10,394 bases of DNA from an uncultured Rothia sp. (GCA_937935205.1 CALGXU010000515.1:1-10394), one strand, 5' to 3'; counted from the stretch's first letter, positions 1 through 4,825 are shown. A program made the numbers and translations. The notes: generated by a model from the sequence alone, not told the origin.

Positions 1-14
1 AATGAAGCACATCT

Positions 15-332
15 TCAAAAATGTGGCACTGGATGCCAGCCTGATTCTTCGTTCGCGTTGTGGTGCGTGTGGAAGAGGTTGATGCTGCGGCTTTCTTGGA
101 CGGCGAGGTAGATGTCGAGGAGGCTAATGTTCTCTACCGGGCGGGTGAGCTGGTAGCCGGGTTTGCCGCGCTGGGAGCTGAGGATGTCTGCTTTTTTGAG
201 GAGGGTGATGATTTTGCGGATGTAGCTGGCGTTGGTGCCGACGCTACGCGCGAGGTCTTCGGAGCTGAGCGTTTTTTCGCTTTCGCTGATCATTGTTAGG
301 ACGTGTAGTGCTACCGAGAATTTGGTGTCCAT
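15..332 (-). CDS. Rrf2-family winged-helix transcriptional regulator, probably frameshifted near its C-terminus
   Basis: The product resembles the Rrf2 family of dimeric repressors. The winged helix-turn-helix fills about residues 5-65: the DLARSVGTNASYIRKII recognition segment, then the wing SSQRGKPGYQL. It is followed by the family's ISLLDIYLAVQ dimer helix at about 70-80. I chose the ATG at 330-332 because AGGAGGGG lies just upstream; a longer in-frame start would add 20 residues running through the operator. The frame stops after 105 residues, whereas family members usually have about 130-160. The neighbouring frame stays open to the window edge and reads NQAGIQCHIFEDVLH, which suits an Rrf2 tail, so one extra base around positions 38-50 is likely. 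No cysteine is present before the break, so an iron-sulfur sensor is not indicated. The gene is divergent from a DinB-like gene. The regulator family call is firm; its signal is unknown. Confidence 0.8.
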   Translation of the reverse strand: MDTKFSVALHVLTMISESEKTLSSEDLARSVGTNASYIRKIITLLKKADILSSQRGKPGYQLTRPVENISLLDIYLAVQESRSINLFHTHHNANEESGWHPVPHF

Positions 333-347
333 GTCCCCTCCTGGGTT

Positions 348-360
348 GTATGCTGCATAC
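348..360. promoter_or_regulatory. Second short palindrome in the regulator's leader
   Basis: GTATGC and GCATAC flank a single T. It lies between the larger palindrome and the ribosome site of the regulator gene. Both palindromes carry GTAT...ATAC outer half-sites but with different spacing (5 versus 9 bases between them). It could be a secondary binding site or a small RNA hairpin. Confidence 0.35.
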
Positions 361-365
361 CTTAG

Positions 366-386
366 TTGTATCCGTATCGGATACAA
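366..386. promoter_or_regulatory. Perfect palindrome, probable operator of the Rrf2-type regulator
   Basis: TTGTATCCG and CGGATACAA form a perfect inverted repeat with 9-bp arms around a 3-bp centre. It covers the predicted transcription start of the regulator gene, a position suited to autorepression, and it lies in the shared intergenic region with the DinB-like gene. Rrf2 proteins bind as dimers to palindromes of about this size. Which protein binds here is inference. Confidence 0.6.
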
Positions 387-391
387 GTACA

Positions 392-420
392 ACTATGACG
401 GCAAAAACTTACACCGTCAA
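392..420 (-). promoter_or_regulatory. Promoter of the Rrf2-type regulator gene
   Basis: On the minus strand, TTGACG (415-420) and CATAGT (392-397) are separated by exactly 17 bases, a good sigma-70-type pair (5/6 and 4/6 matches to consensus). The predicted start falls at about 384-386, inside the 366-386 palindrome, and the start codon is about 55 bases further on. This is inferred from sequence alone. Confidence 0.6.
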
Positions 421-519
421 GTTTTATATCTACGACGTGTGCCATAAACACAAAGACCCCCCTTCCACAGCCACCCCTCAGTCCGTGCGGGCGTAGACTG
501 AAACTACCCGGCTCCCAAT

Positions 520-564
520 GAGAAGCCAGCCTAAGAGAAACCAGCCTAAGAGAAGCCAGCACAA
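520..564 (+). repeat. Three tandem 15-bp repeats just upstream of the DinB-like gene
   Basis: The unit GAGAAGCCAGCCTAA occurs at 520-534, 535-549 (one change) and 550-564 (two changes near its end). The array ends 2 bases before the AGGAGG ribosome site at 567-572. Since 15 is a multiple of 3, the array leaves an in-frame upstream ATG (518) open, but the array is probably untranslated leader. It may vary in copy number between strains. Confidence 0.8.
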
Positions 565-577
565 TCAGGAGGATTCC

Positions 578-1090
578 ATGAAAACTCACGATATTCTGCG
601 TGACGCCGCCAGCCGCCCCGGCATCGAAGCCGCCGTAGCCGTCAAGGGGCTATCGACTGAGGCGTTGAACGCGCATCCGGGCGGGCACCCGAACTCTATC
701 GCCTGGCTCCTCTGGCACGCCGGGCGGCAGATGGACATGCAACTCTCCGCCCTCAGCGGTCAGCCGCAGGTCTGGGAGGCTCAGGGTTTCAGGGAACGTT
801 TCAACCTGGGCGAGCTGGGCGACACCATGGGTTACGGCCACACCGCCGAGCAGGCACGCTCCATCGTGGTTGAAGATTCTGCGCTGCTGGTGGAGTACCT
901 TGTGGCGACCGGCGAGGCGCTCGCGGCCTACGCGCAGACGCTGAGCGAGGCTGATTTGAGTGAGATCATTGACCGTTCGTGGACTCCGCCGGTGACTCGC
1001 GGTGTGCGCCTGGTCAGCATGATTGACGACGCGGCCCAGCACGTAGGTCAGGCAGCGTACGCGGCGGGTATCCTCGCCGCGCAGGGTTAG
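578..1090 (+). CDS. DinB/DUF664-type metal-binding four-helix protein (possible mycothiol-dependent enzyme)
   Basis: This 170-residue protein matches the DinB superfamily, in the DUF664-like branch common in actinobacteria. Members are four-helix bundles that bind a divalent metal through a His triad; some are thiol transferases or isomerases using mycothiol or bacillithiol. Likely ligands are H47 in IAWLLWHAGRQMD and H155 in DDAAQHVGQAAYAAG. The usual first residue of the second pair is D151 rather than His, a substitution that this branch tolerates. I chose the ATG at 578 over the in-frame ATG at 518 because AGGAGG (567-572) sits 5 bases before it, and the extra 20 residues would only translate the 15-bp repeat array. 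It is divergent from the Rrf2-type gene, so that repressor may control it. The substrate cannot be told from sequence. Confidence 0.8.
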   Translation: MKTHDILRDAASRPGIEAAVAVKGLSTEALNAHPGGHPNSIAWLLWHAGRQMDMQLSALSGQPQVWEAQGFRERFNLGELGDTMGYGHTAEQARSIVVEDSALLVEYLVATGEALAAYAQTLSEADLSEIIDRSWTPPVTRGVRLVSMIDDAAQHVGQAAYAAGILAAQG

Positions 1091-1116
1091 AATTTTACGC
1101 CTGCTAGAGGGGAACG

Positions 1117-1161
1117 AAAAAGCGGTGGCGCCTCGGACACAACCGTTCAAGACGCCACCGC
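1117..1161 (-). terminator. Intrinsic terminator (minus strand), probably the original rlmC terminator
   Basis: Read on the minus strand, GCGGTGGCG (1153-1161) pairs perfectly with CGCCACCGC (1122-1130) across a 22-base loop, and a TTTTT tract follows at once (1117-1121). It begins about 18 bases after the stop codon of the orphan rlmC tail. That fits an ancestral terminator for rlmC now separated from the gene by the island. The stem may also stop plus-strand transcripts of the DinB-like gene, though there is no T-run on that side. Confidence 0.65.
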
Positions 1162-1179
1162 CTACACGCATAAAAACCG

Positions 1180-1215
1180 CTACTGCCTCTGCAGTAGCAC
1201 CATCACCTCGTAATG
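1180..1215 (+). repeat. Left direct repeat flanking the island (rlmC 3' end)
   Basis: This 36-bp block matches 3523-3558 at 33 of 36 positions and in the same orientation; three substitutions separate them. Similarity may continue weakly outward (CAC...AAAA...CTACTGC). It marks the left edge of the AT-rich island. Confidence 0.85.
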
Positions 1216-1277
1216 AAACGAGTGAACACCAAGTATGTCAAGTAGTTGCGTTCGTATGTGGGAACATATCCACATAC
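1180..1277 (-). pseudogene. Orphan, degenerate copy of the rlmC 3' end
   Basis: Read on the minus strand, the last codons give HYEVMVLLQRQ and a TAG stop, matching the HYEVMVLLQKQ end of the intact rlmC at 3523. A second block (1253-1272) encodes VDMFPHT, matching LDMFPHT, and is 19/20 identical to 3562-3581. About 34 extra bases lie between the two blocks, destroying the frame. Nothing further upstream in rlmC is recognisable. It is a remnant, not a gene. Confidence 0.8.
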
Positions 1278-1278
1278 T

Positions 1279-1309
1279 TTTTAACGATAGTATAAGGTTA
1301 TCGTTAAAA
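1279..1309. other. AT-rich perfect hairpin at the island's left side
   Basis: TTTTAACGATA (1279-1289) and TATCGTTAAAA (1299-1309) form an 11-bp perfect inverted repeat with a 9-base loop, about 40 bases beyond the stop of the reductase-like gene. Neither strand has a clear T-tract after the stem, so a classical terminator is doubtful. It could be a transcript-end stabiliser or an element-end structure. Just left of it GTATGTGG and CCACATAC (1254-1277) form a further 8-bp stem. Confidence 0.5.
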
Positions 1310-1347
1310 GGTATTACCTAGACAAACTGGAATTTATGAAGCTGAAT

Positions 1348-2301
1348 TTATCTATCAAAGATCTTATCCATATTTGAATAAAATAAGGGTAAATCCAGAT
1401 TTTCTTGCTTCCCAGCCTCATAAATACTTTTACATCCATACATAATGTCTTTTACATCATTATGCAACGTCATAATTCTGCTTGTGAGCTCATTTCCTGC
1501 AAACATTCGTTTCATTATCATACCTGCGACAGCAGAAGGTATTTTGTAAGGAAGAAGTTCATTTTTATATAATTTCAAATTGACCCCTCTAGCTTTTACT
1601 ACTTTAACAGTTTCTCTTACCGATTTAACTGCTATAGATAATGCGTGGGAATCTCTCATAAGATTAATCGCAAGCTGTTTTGGGTCATCAATTTTTCCTG
1701 CTCGTGCAGCAGTAGAAGTAACACCTGCATTTATTGCCATGTGAATCCATATCCATTCCACCATATCATAAGGAACTTCTGTTTTTAGGTCTGCAGATTT
1801 AAGAAGTTCTATCAAATCTCCATAGTTTGGAATGCTTGCTTTTTCCTTGCTTTCAAGCATTATATGGTCAAATAAAACACAGTTCAACTCTTGCTGTATC
1901 ATACTTCCACCAGCAGTAGGAAATCCTATAATGTATTTAAAATTACCTACTATTTCTTCAATCTCTTTGCGACTGTTCCAAAAGTTACAGAATAATATCA
2001 AACTTCCCGTAATGTTGTTTTGCGAAAGTGTTGCTATAGCATCTTTTATTTTTCCGCGTGAAACACTCAAAAGAATAAAGTCATAACTTGTATCCGGTTT
2101 TGCAAGATTTACAGTGTATGTATCTGTTTTTTCTTCTCCCTTATTATCATAACGTCCGTCTAATATAGTTATATTCAGCTTTGCTGGAACATTTTGTTTT
2201 TTATTTTCCCTAACTAAATGCTCAATCTGATGTCCTGCTTTTTGAAATACATATCCATAAGTTGTACCTATCACACCTAAGCCTAAAATACATATTTTCA
2301 T
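1348..2301 (-). CDS. Ketopantoate reductase-like (ApbA/PanE superfamily) NAD(P)-dependent oxidoreductase with altered catalytic site
   Basis: The 317-residue protein has the ApbA/PanE layout: an N-terminal Rossmann fold with GLGVIG at residues 7-12, strand-end LLSVSRGK at about 77-84, NFWNS at 106-110, GFPTAGG at 126-132, then a helical C-terminal domain. In true ketopantoate reductase a Lys-x3-Asn-x3-Asn motif supplies the catalytic lysine. Here the matching stretch WIHMAINAGVTS has H187 in place of Lys, keeps N191, and has Thr instead of the second Asn. Pantothenate synthesis is therefore doubtful, and a related 2-oxo-acid or hydroxyacid dehydrogenase role is possible. GGAGG lies 9 bases before the ATG. 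The start overlaps the stop of the helix-turn-helix remnant (ATGA), suggesting a two-gene operon from 2510. Codon use is AT-rich and unlike the host genes, indicating transfer, plausibly from a Firmicute. The frame is intact. Confidence 0.8.
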   Translation of the reverse strand: MKICILGLGVIGTTYGYVFQKAGHQIEHLVRENKKQNVPAKLNITILDGRYDNKGEEKTDTYTVNLAKPDTSYDFILLSVSRGKIKDAIATLSQNNITGSLILFCNFWNSRKEIEEIVGNFKYIIGFPTAGGSMIQQELNCVLFDHIMLESKEKASIPNYGDLIELLKSADLKTEVPYDMVEWIWIHMAINAGVTSTAARAGKIDDPKQLAINLMRDSHALSIAVKSVRETVKVVKARGVNLKLYKNELLPYKIPSAVAGMIMKRMFAGNELTSRIMTLHNDVKDIMYGCKSIYEAGKQENLDLPLFYSNMDKIFDR

Positions 2302-2438
2302 TTACGTACACCTCCATATGGTTTTTCAGCGTCTGTAGGAATAGCCCAATATGAGCCAATCTTTGTATACGTCCCTCTGTGCAGAGGGCCTGTATTCTTC
2401 TTTTCTGATGTTCGCTTTATCGATAAATATTCCATCAT
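2298..2438 (-). pseudogene. Remnant of a small helix-turn-helix (excisionase/MerR-like) DNA-binding protein gene
   Basis: The 46-codon frame begins with MEYLSIKRTSEK and ends with IGSYWAIPTDAEKP. These are the two ends of a small single-domain helix-turn-helix protein common in Firmicutes, normally around 60-70 residues (pattern: MEYLSIKETAEKW, recognition helix, EGRIPGA, GRSWAIPKDAEKP). The middle is damaged. One alternative frame still reads IQALCTEGRI, the expected core, so two small deletions appear to have removed the turn and the PGA segment while restoring the frame. GGAGGG precedes the paired ATGATG start (2433-2438). Its TGA stop overlaps the ATG of the reductase-like gene, so translation may still couple the two. 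A functional DNA-binding fold is unlikely. Confidence 0.6.
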
Positions 2439-2480
2439 AATCCCTCCGTAAATAATTTTACAGTTACACTCATTAGTAAT

Positions 2481-2510
2481 AGTATATTCTAAACGTACGA
2501 ATAAAATCAA
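2481..2510 (-). promoter_or_regulatory. Probable promoter of the helix-turn-helix remnant and reductase-like gene
   Basis: Minus-strand TTGATT (2505-2510) and TATACT (2481-2486) are 18 bases apart, about 40-70 bases ahead of the ATG at 2438. It sits just after the hairpin closing the transposase remnant. It fits a low-GC sigma-70 promoter; recognition in the present host is an inference. Confidence 0.5.
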
Positions 2511-2522
2511 ATTGCAAGTATA

Positions 2523-2553
2523 AAAAGGAATCCACCAGCCCAGCTGGTGGTTC
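2523..2553 (-). terminator. Hairpin closing the IS200/IS605 remnant, terminator-like
   Basis: Minus-strand CCACCAGC and GCTGGTGG (2532-2550) form a perfect 8-bp stem with a 3-base loop. Flanking GAA/TTC extends it past a one-base bulge, then CTTTTTATA follows. It lies downstream of tnpA, where IS200/IS605 elements carry subterminal hairpins, so it may be an element end, a terminator, or both. Confidence 0.55.
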
Positions 2554-2587
2554 TTCATTTTCGGCCGTTAAGGCCTTATTTACTAGC

Positions 2588-2609
2588 AATACCTCAAAAG
2601 GTATTTTTT
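2588..2609 (+). terminator. Small terminator-like hairpin, plus strand
   Basis: AATACCT and AGGTATT form a 7-bp perfect stem with a CAAA loop, followed by TTTT on the plus strand. It is antisense to the tail of the transposase remnant. It might block antisense transcription into tnpA. The stem is weak and AT-rich, so this is tentative. Confidence 0.35.
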
Positions 2610-2639
2610 GTAGTCTGACATTTGCAAATTTTAACTGCC

Positions 2640-3116
2640 ACCCTTTAAAAGGGTCACTGACATCAAATATTAGTTGTTCTCCTAATTCGTCTTCTTTTAA
2701 TTGTTTTGCTATATATTCCTTTATTATCTTGTCATTCTTGCCTGCTGTATCTACATAGTAACCCCTACGTCAGAACTGACGACCTCTATATTTATTTGTA
2801 TTTTAAGTTGCCCCATTTTTCATAAATCATTATACTGCTTTTACCTTTTAGAAATCCCATAAAGCTTGATACACTCATTTTAGGCGGTATTTCTATCAAC
2901 ATATGTACATAATCTATACACACCTCTGCTTGTATTATATTTACACCTTTCCAATTACACAACTCCCTGAGTATGACTCCTATTTCCAACCTTTTCCCCA
3001 TAAAATACTTTTCTTCTATATTTTGGTGCAAACACCACATGATATTTGCAATTCCACCTTGTGTGTGATGAATTGTGAATGATGTTTGATGATTGCCCTC
3101 TTAGAAAATCAGACAT
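2640..3116 (-). pseudogene. tnpA: Decayed IS200/IS605-family transposase (TnpA, HUH single-strand transposase)
   Basis: Pieces of TnpA in order can be read across frames. The ATG at 3114-3116 leads through RWNCKYHVVFAPKYRRKVFYG. Next comes GKRLEIGVILRELCNWKG...DYVHMLIEIPPK...SSFMGFLKGKSS...LKYK. After another shift comes RGRQF, a stop, then RRGYYVDTAG...KEYIAKQLKEDELGEQ...DPFKG. Lesions visible: an extra G in the run at 2996-2999; a second frameshift near 2790; TGA at 2770-2772 where the family has Trp (RQFW); and the HUH pair changed from His-x-His to Tyr-x-His (codon 2909-2911). The Tyr in KEYIAKQ lies in the helix expected to carry the catalytic tyrosine. The transposase cannot be active. 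No tnpB or omega-RNA-type companion is seen. Confidence 0.85.
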
Positions 3117-3154
3117 ATTATAAAAATCCATTGTTGCTTTGCTATATTTTAAAT

Positions 3155-3182
3155 AAAAAAGACACCTTTAGCATAGGTGTTC
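3155..3182 (-). terminator. Terminator-like hairpin at the upstream end of the IS200/IS605 remnant
   Basis: Read on the minus strand, ACACCT and AGGTGT (3162-3180) form a 6-bp stem with a 7-base loop, followed by a C and then TTTTTTATTT. IS200-type elements are known to carry a transcription terminator near the end upstream of tnpA, insulating the gene from outside promoters. This position and orientation fit that role. Confidence 0.6.
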
Positions 3183-3238
3183 AAAACTAAAAATATGAAC
3201 GATGATTTACTCTCGCTATACAGTATGGTTAATGTATC

Positions 3239-3310
3239 TTAAAGTACGTAATTTAAAGTGATTTGAGCTTTGCCGGGTCTACAGAATTGTATCATTTTGG
3301 ATAAAATCAT
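3239..3310 (-). CDS. Possible 23-codon small ORF, perhaps the truncated 5' end of a lost gene
   Basis: An ATG at 3308-3310 follows GGAGGAG (3313-3319) closely and opens a 23-residue frame starting MILSKMIQFCRPGKA and ending in TAA. The ribosome site is the best in this stretch, but the spacing is short (about 4 bases from GGAGG). I recognise no family. It could be a leader peptide, the first codons of a gene cut short when the island was assembled, or chance. Confidence 0.25.
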   Translation of the reverse strand: MILSKMIQFCRPGKAQITLNYVL

Positions 3311-3522
3311 ATCTCCTCCATACGATACAGCATCTTCACTTTAGTATAAGACACTCAAATTACGGGTGGGTGCAAGTGGGTGCATTTTTTCTTGTTATCC
3401 ATTCCCTAGTGTCAACTCTAGTCTATGGATATGTTTCCACTCAACCATATTTTTTCTCAAATAGTAAGGCTTACTCCAAGCTACCGATATCTTAAGATAT
3501 TTAATACTCCACAGTAAAAGTC

Positions 3523-3558
3523 CTACTGCTTCTGCAGCAGCACCATCACCTCGTAGTG
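3523..3558 (+). repeat. Right direct repeat flanking the island (rlmC 3' end)
   Basis: This is the functional copy of the repeated block and forms the last 12 codons, including the stop, of rlmC. It matches 1180-1215 at 33 of 36 positions. The change K to R in the encoded QKQ/QRQ end is one of the differences. Confidence 0.85.
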
Positions 3559-4656
3559 GTCCGTATGCGGGAACATATCCAACACACGACCCTGCACCGG
3601 CGCATACGAGGGCATGCGCTCCAAATCCTTCGCCAAAGTCACCGCGTTACAGCTCGAATACACCACACGGTCAATACCCGAACCCTCAATCCACGCGCAC
3701 AAGCTCTCACCAATACCGCGACGCGGCGGATTCACCACCAGCATCTGCGGCACCGCACCCGAAGATACGGCGAACTCCGGCGCATCCTGAGCCGAAAAAC
3801 TCACGCCCTCCAGACCGTACTCAGCGACCGTGCGCTGCGCCGAAGCGACCGCCTCCGCACTAATCTCAATGCCCGTCACCGAGCCGCCGTCCATCACCGA
3901 AGCGGCGTGCAGAGCAAAACCACCCACACCGCAGTACAGGTCCCACAGCGAGCGCGGAGCCACCTCACGCACCCACTCACGGCCCTGCGCATACATCGCC
4001 TCAGCAACCTTCGTGTTCGTCTGGAAGAAGCTCTGCGGGCGCAGGTGCAGGGTCAGGTCGTTCACCTGCATCGGCAGGGTCTGACGCTCCGAGAGGATAA
4101 TCTCCTCATCGCCCTCAACGCGCGCCACCGGCTCACGCAGCAGGTTCACCGACAGCACCGCCAGGTTCGGCAGCCGCTCCTGCAGCCAGCCCATCTGGCG
4201 GCGAATCGGCACCAGCAGCTTCTTCGAACGCAACACAAAACGCACCATCAGCTCACCCGCCGCCGACGCAGTCACCAGAATATTCTTCAGCTCACCGCGA
4301 CGATTCGGAATGTCATAAGGGGTCAAGCCCGCGCGCTGAATCAGCTCACGCAGCACCGGAATAGCCGCCTGAATCGGCTCCATATAGAGCGGGCATTCAC
4401 CAAGATCAGTGGACGCGCCCGTACGGTAATCCACAATGCCCAGGGTCGGGTTCTTCACCGAACCACCCACCACGAGCTTCGCCTTATTGCGGAAGCCCGC
4501 TTCCGCACTGGTTACCGGGTCCAGCCACTGCAGCTGCGGGTACGCGGCAAGCAGGGCGCGGGCGTGCTCCTGCTTCGCCTGCACCTGCGCGGTGTAGGCG
4601 GTCTCAATGCTGGGGCAGGAGGAGCAGAGGTCATCACGAAAATAGGCGCATTCCAT
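3523..4656 (-). CDS. rlmC: 23S rRNA (uracil-C5)-methyltransferase RlmC (RumB)
   Basis: It methylates a uracil of 23S rRNA (U747 in Escherichia coli) using S-adenosylmethionine. The 377-residue protein aligns end to end with E. coli RlmC (375). Iron-sulfur ligands C3, C11, C14 and C88 are present (MECAYF...CSSC; GECPLY). GFRNKAK is at 54-60, RPQSFFQTN at 206-214, the SAM-binding DLYCGVGGF at 239-247, NPPRRG at 309-314, the nucleophile C336 in YSSCN, and DMFPHTDHYEV at 360-370. I start at the ATG 4654-4656 because it gives the family N-terminus. An upstream in-frame extension of 32 residues is possible but runs through the groEL-side terminator hairpin and has no family match. There is no ribosome site; TAGAAT lies 8 bases before the ATG, so a leaderless mRNA is likely. 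The island begins right after the stop codon. Confidence 0.95.
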   Translation of the reverse strand: MECAYFRDDLCSSCPSIETAYTAQVQAKQEHARALLAAYPQLQWLDPVTSAEAGFRNKAKLVVGGSVKNPTLGIVDYRTGASTDLGECPLYMEPIQAAIPVLRELIQRAGLTPYDIPNRRGELKNILVTASAAGELMVRFVLRSKKLLVPIRRQMGWLQERLPNLAVLSVNLLREPVARVEGDEEIILSERQTLPMQVNDLTLHLRPQSFFQTNTKVAEAMYAQGREWVREVAPRSLWDLYCGVGGFALHAASVMDGGSVTGIEISAEAVASAQRTVAEYGLEGVSFSAQDAPEFAVSSGAVPQMLVVNPPRRGIGESLCAWIEGSGIDRVVYSSCNAVTLAKDLERMPSYAPVQGRVLDMFPHTDHYEVMVLLQKQ

Positions 4657-4664
4657 AAGGAGCC

Positions 4665-4670
4665 ATTCTA
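4665..4670 (-). promoter_or_regulatory. Probable -10 box giving a leaderless rlmC mRNA
   Basis: TAGAAT ends 8 bases before the rlmC ATG, so transcription would start at or within a base or two of the start codon. No purine-rich ribosome site occurs there, and the upstream terminator hairpin at 4715-4743 leaves little room for anything else. No clear -35 box is visible. Leaderless genes are common in actinobacteria. Confidence 0.45.
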
Positions 4671-4707
4671 CCGTCTCCACCGCCGGGACAGGACGCATGG
4701 GCACACA

Positions 4708-4743
4708 AAAGCGGGGGCGGCCACCCTTCATGGGTAGCCGCCC
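4708..4743 (-). terminator. Intrinsic terminator downstream of groEL
   Basis: Minus-strand GGGCGGC-T-ACCC pairs with GGGTGGCCGCCC around a 5-base loop (4715-4743, one mismatch), and CCGCTTTTGTG follows. It lies about 120 bases past the groEL stop and ahead of the rlmC start, separating the two transcripts. Confidence 0.65.
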
Positions 4744-4800
4744 TCGCCTCATACGGATGCGTGGACCTGCGCCGGTTTGAGTACCAGCGTTAGGTCACCA

Positions 4801-4825
4801 CCGTGTCACGCTTCGCGTGCCACGG
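4801..4825. other. Stable hairpin in the groEL 3' untranslated region
   Basis: CCGTGTCACGC and GCGTGCCACGG pair over 11 positions with one mismatch and a three-base loop; the minus-strand apex reads GCGAAGC. It has no T-tract. It may protect the 3' end of groEL mRNA. Confidence 0.55.

Larger units (their letters stand above)
1216..3522. mobile_element. AT-rich foreign island inserted at the 3' end of rlmC
   Basis: Base composition drops sharply compared with both flanks. The coding style changes to AT-rich, A-ending codons, and the contents are Firmicutes-like: a ketopantoate-reductase-like gene, a broken helix-turn-helix gene and an IS200/IS605 remnant. Direct repeats of the rlmC tail bound the segment. 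No integrase, transposase other than the dead tnpA, or conjugation gene is present, so the means of entry is not visible. The true left edge could lie anywhere within the degenerate rlmC tail (1216-1277). Confidence 0.7.
3117..3522. other. Largely non-coding AT-rich stretch between tnpA remnant and rlmC
   Basis: About 400 bases with no recognisable full gene. It contains the hairpin at 3155-3182, the small ORF at 3239-3310, a 10-bp-period direct repeat GTGGGTGCA at 3366-3374 and 3376-3384, and GGATATGTTTCCAC at 3427-3440, which is an inverted near-match to 1258-1271. Short open frames on both strands match nothing I know. Confidence 0.6.

Noticed and set aside
1279..1309. Hairpin as the intrinsic terminator of the oxidoreductase gene
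   Set aside because: The stem is perfect but AT-rich, with no T-tract following on the minus strand, so it is listed only as a hairpin.
2523..3182. TnpB/IscB-type RNA-guided nuclease companion of the IS200/IS605 element
   Set aside because: The space after tnpA is too short and no TnpB motif appears in any frame.
3360..3520. Short open frames on both strands as the tail of an integrase
   Set aside because: I translated them and found no tyrosine or serine recombinase motif.
1180..3558. A defence system, toxin-antitoxin pair or CRISPR array inside the island
   Set aside because: The only coding content is an oxidoreductase, a broken helix-turn-helix gene, a dead transposase and a tiny ORF. 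There are no regularly spaced repeats.
3556..4737. 393-codon plus-strand open frame opposite rlmC
   Set aside because: Composition is Arg/His/Thr/Leu-rich as expected for a shadow frame; rlmC on the other strand has every family motif.
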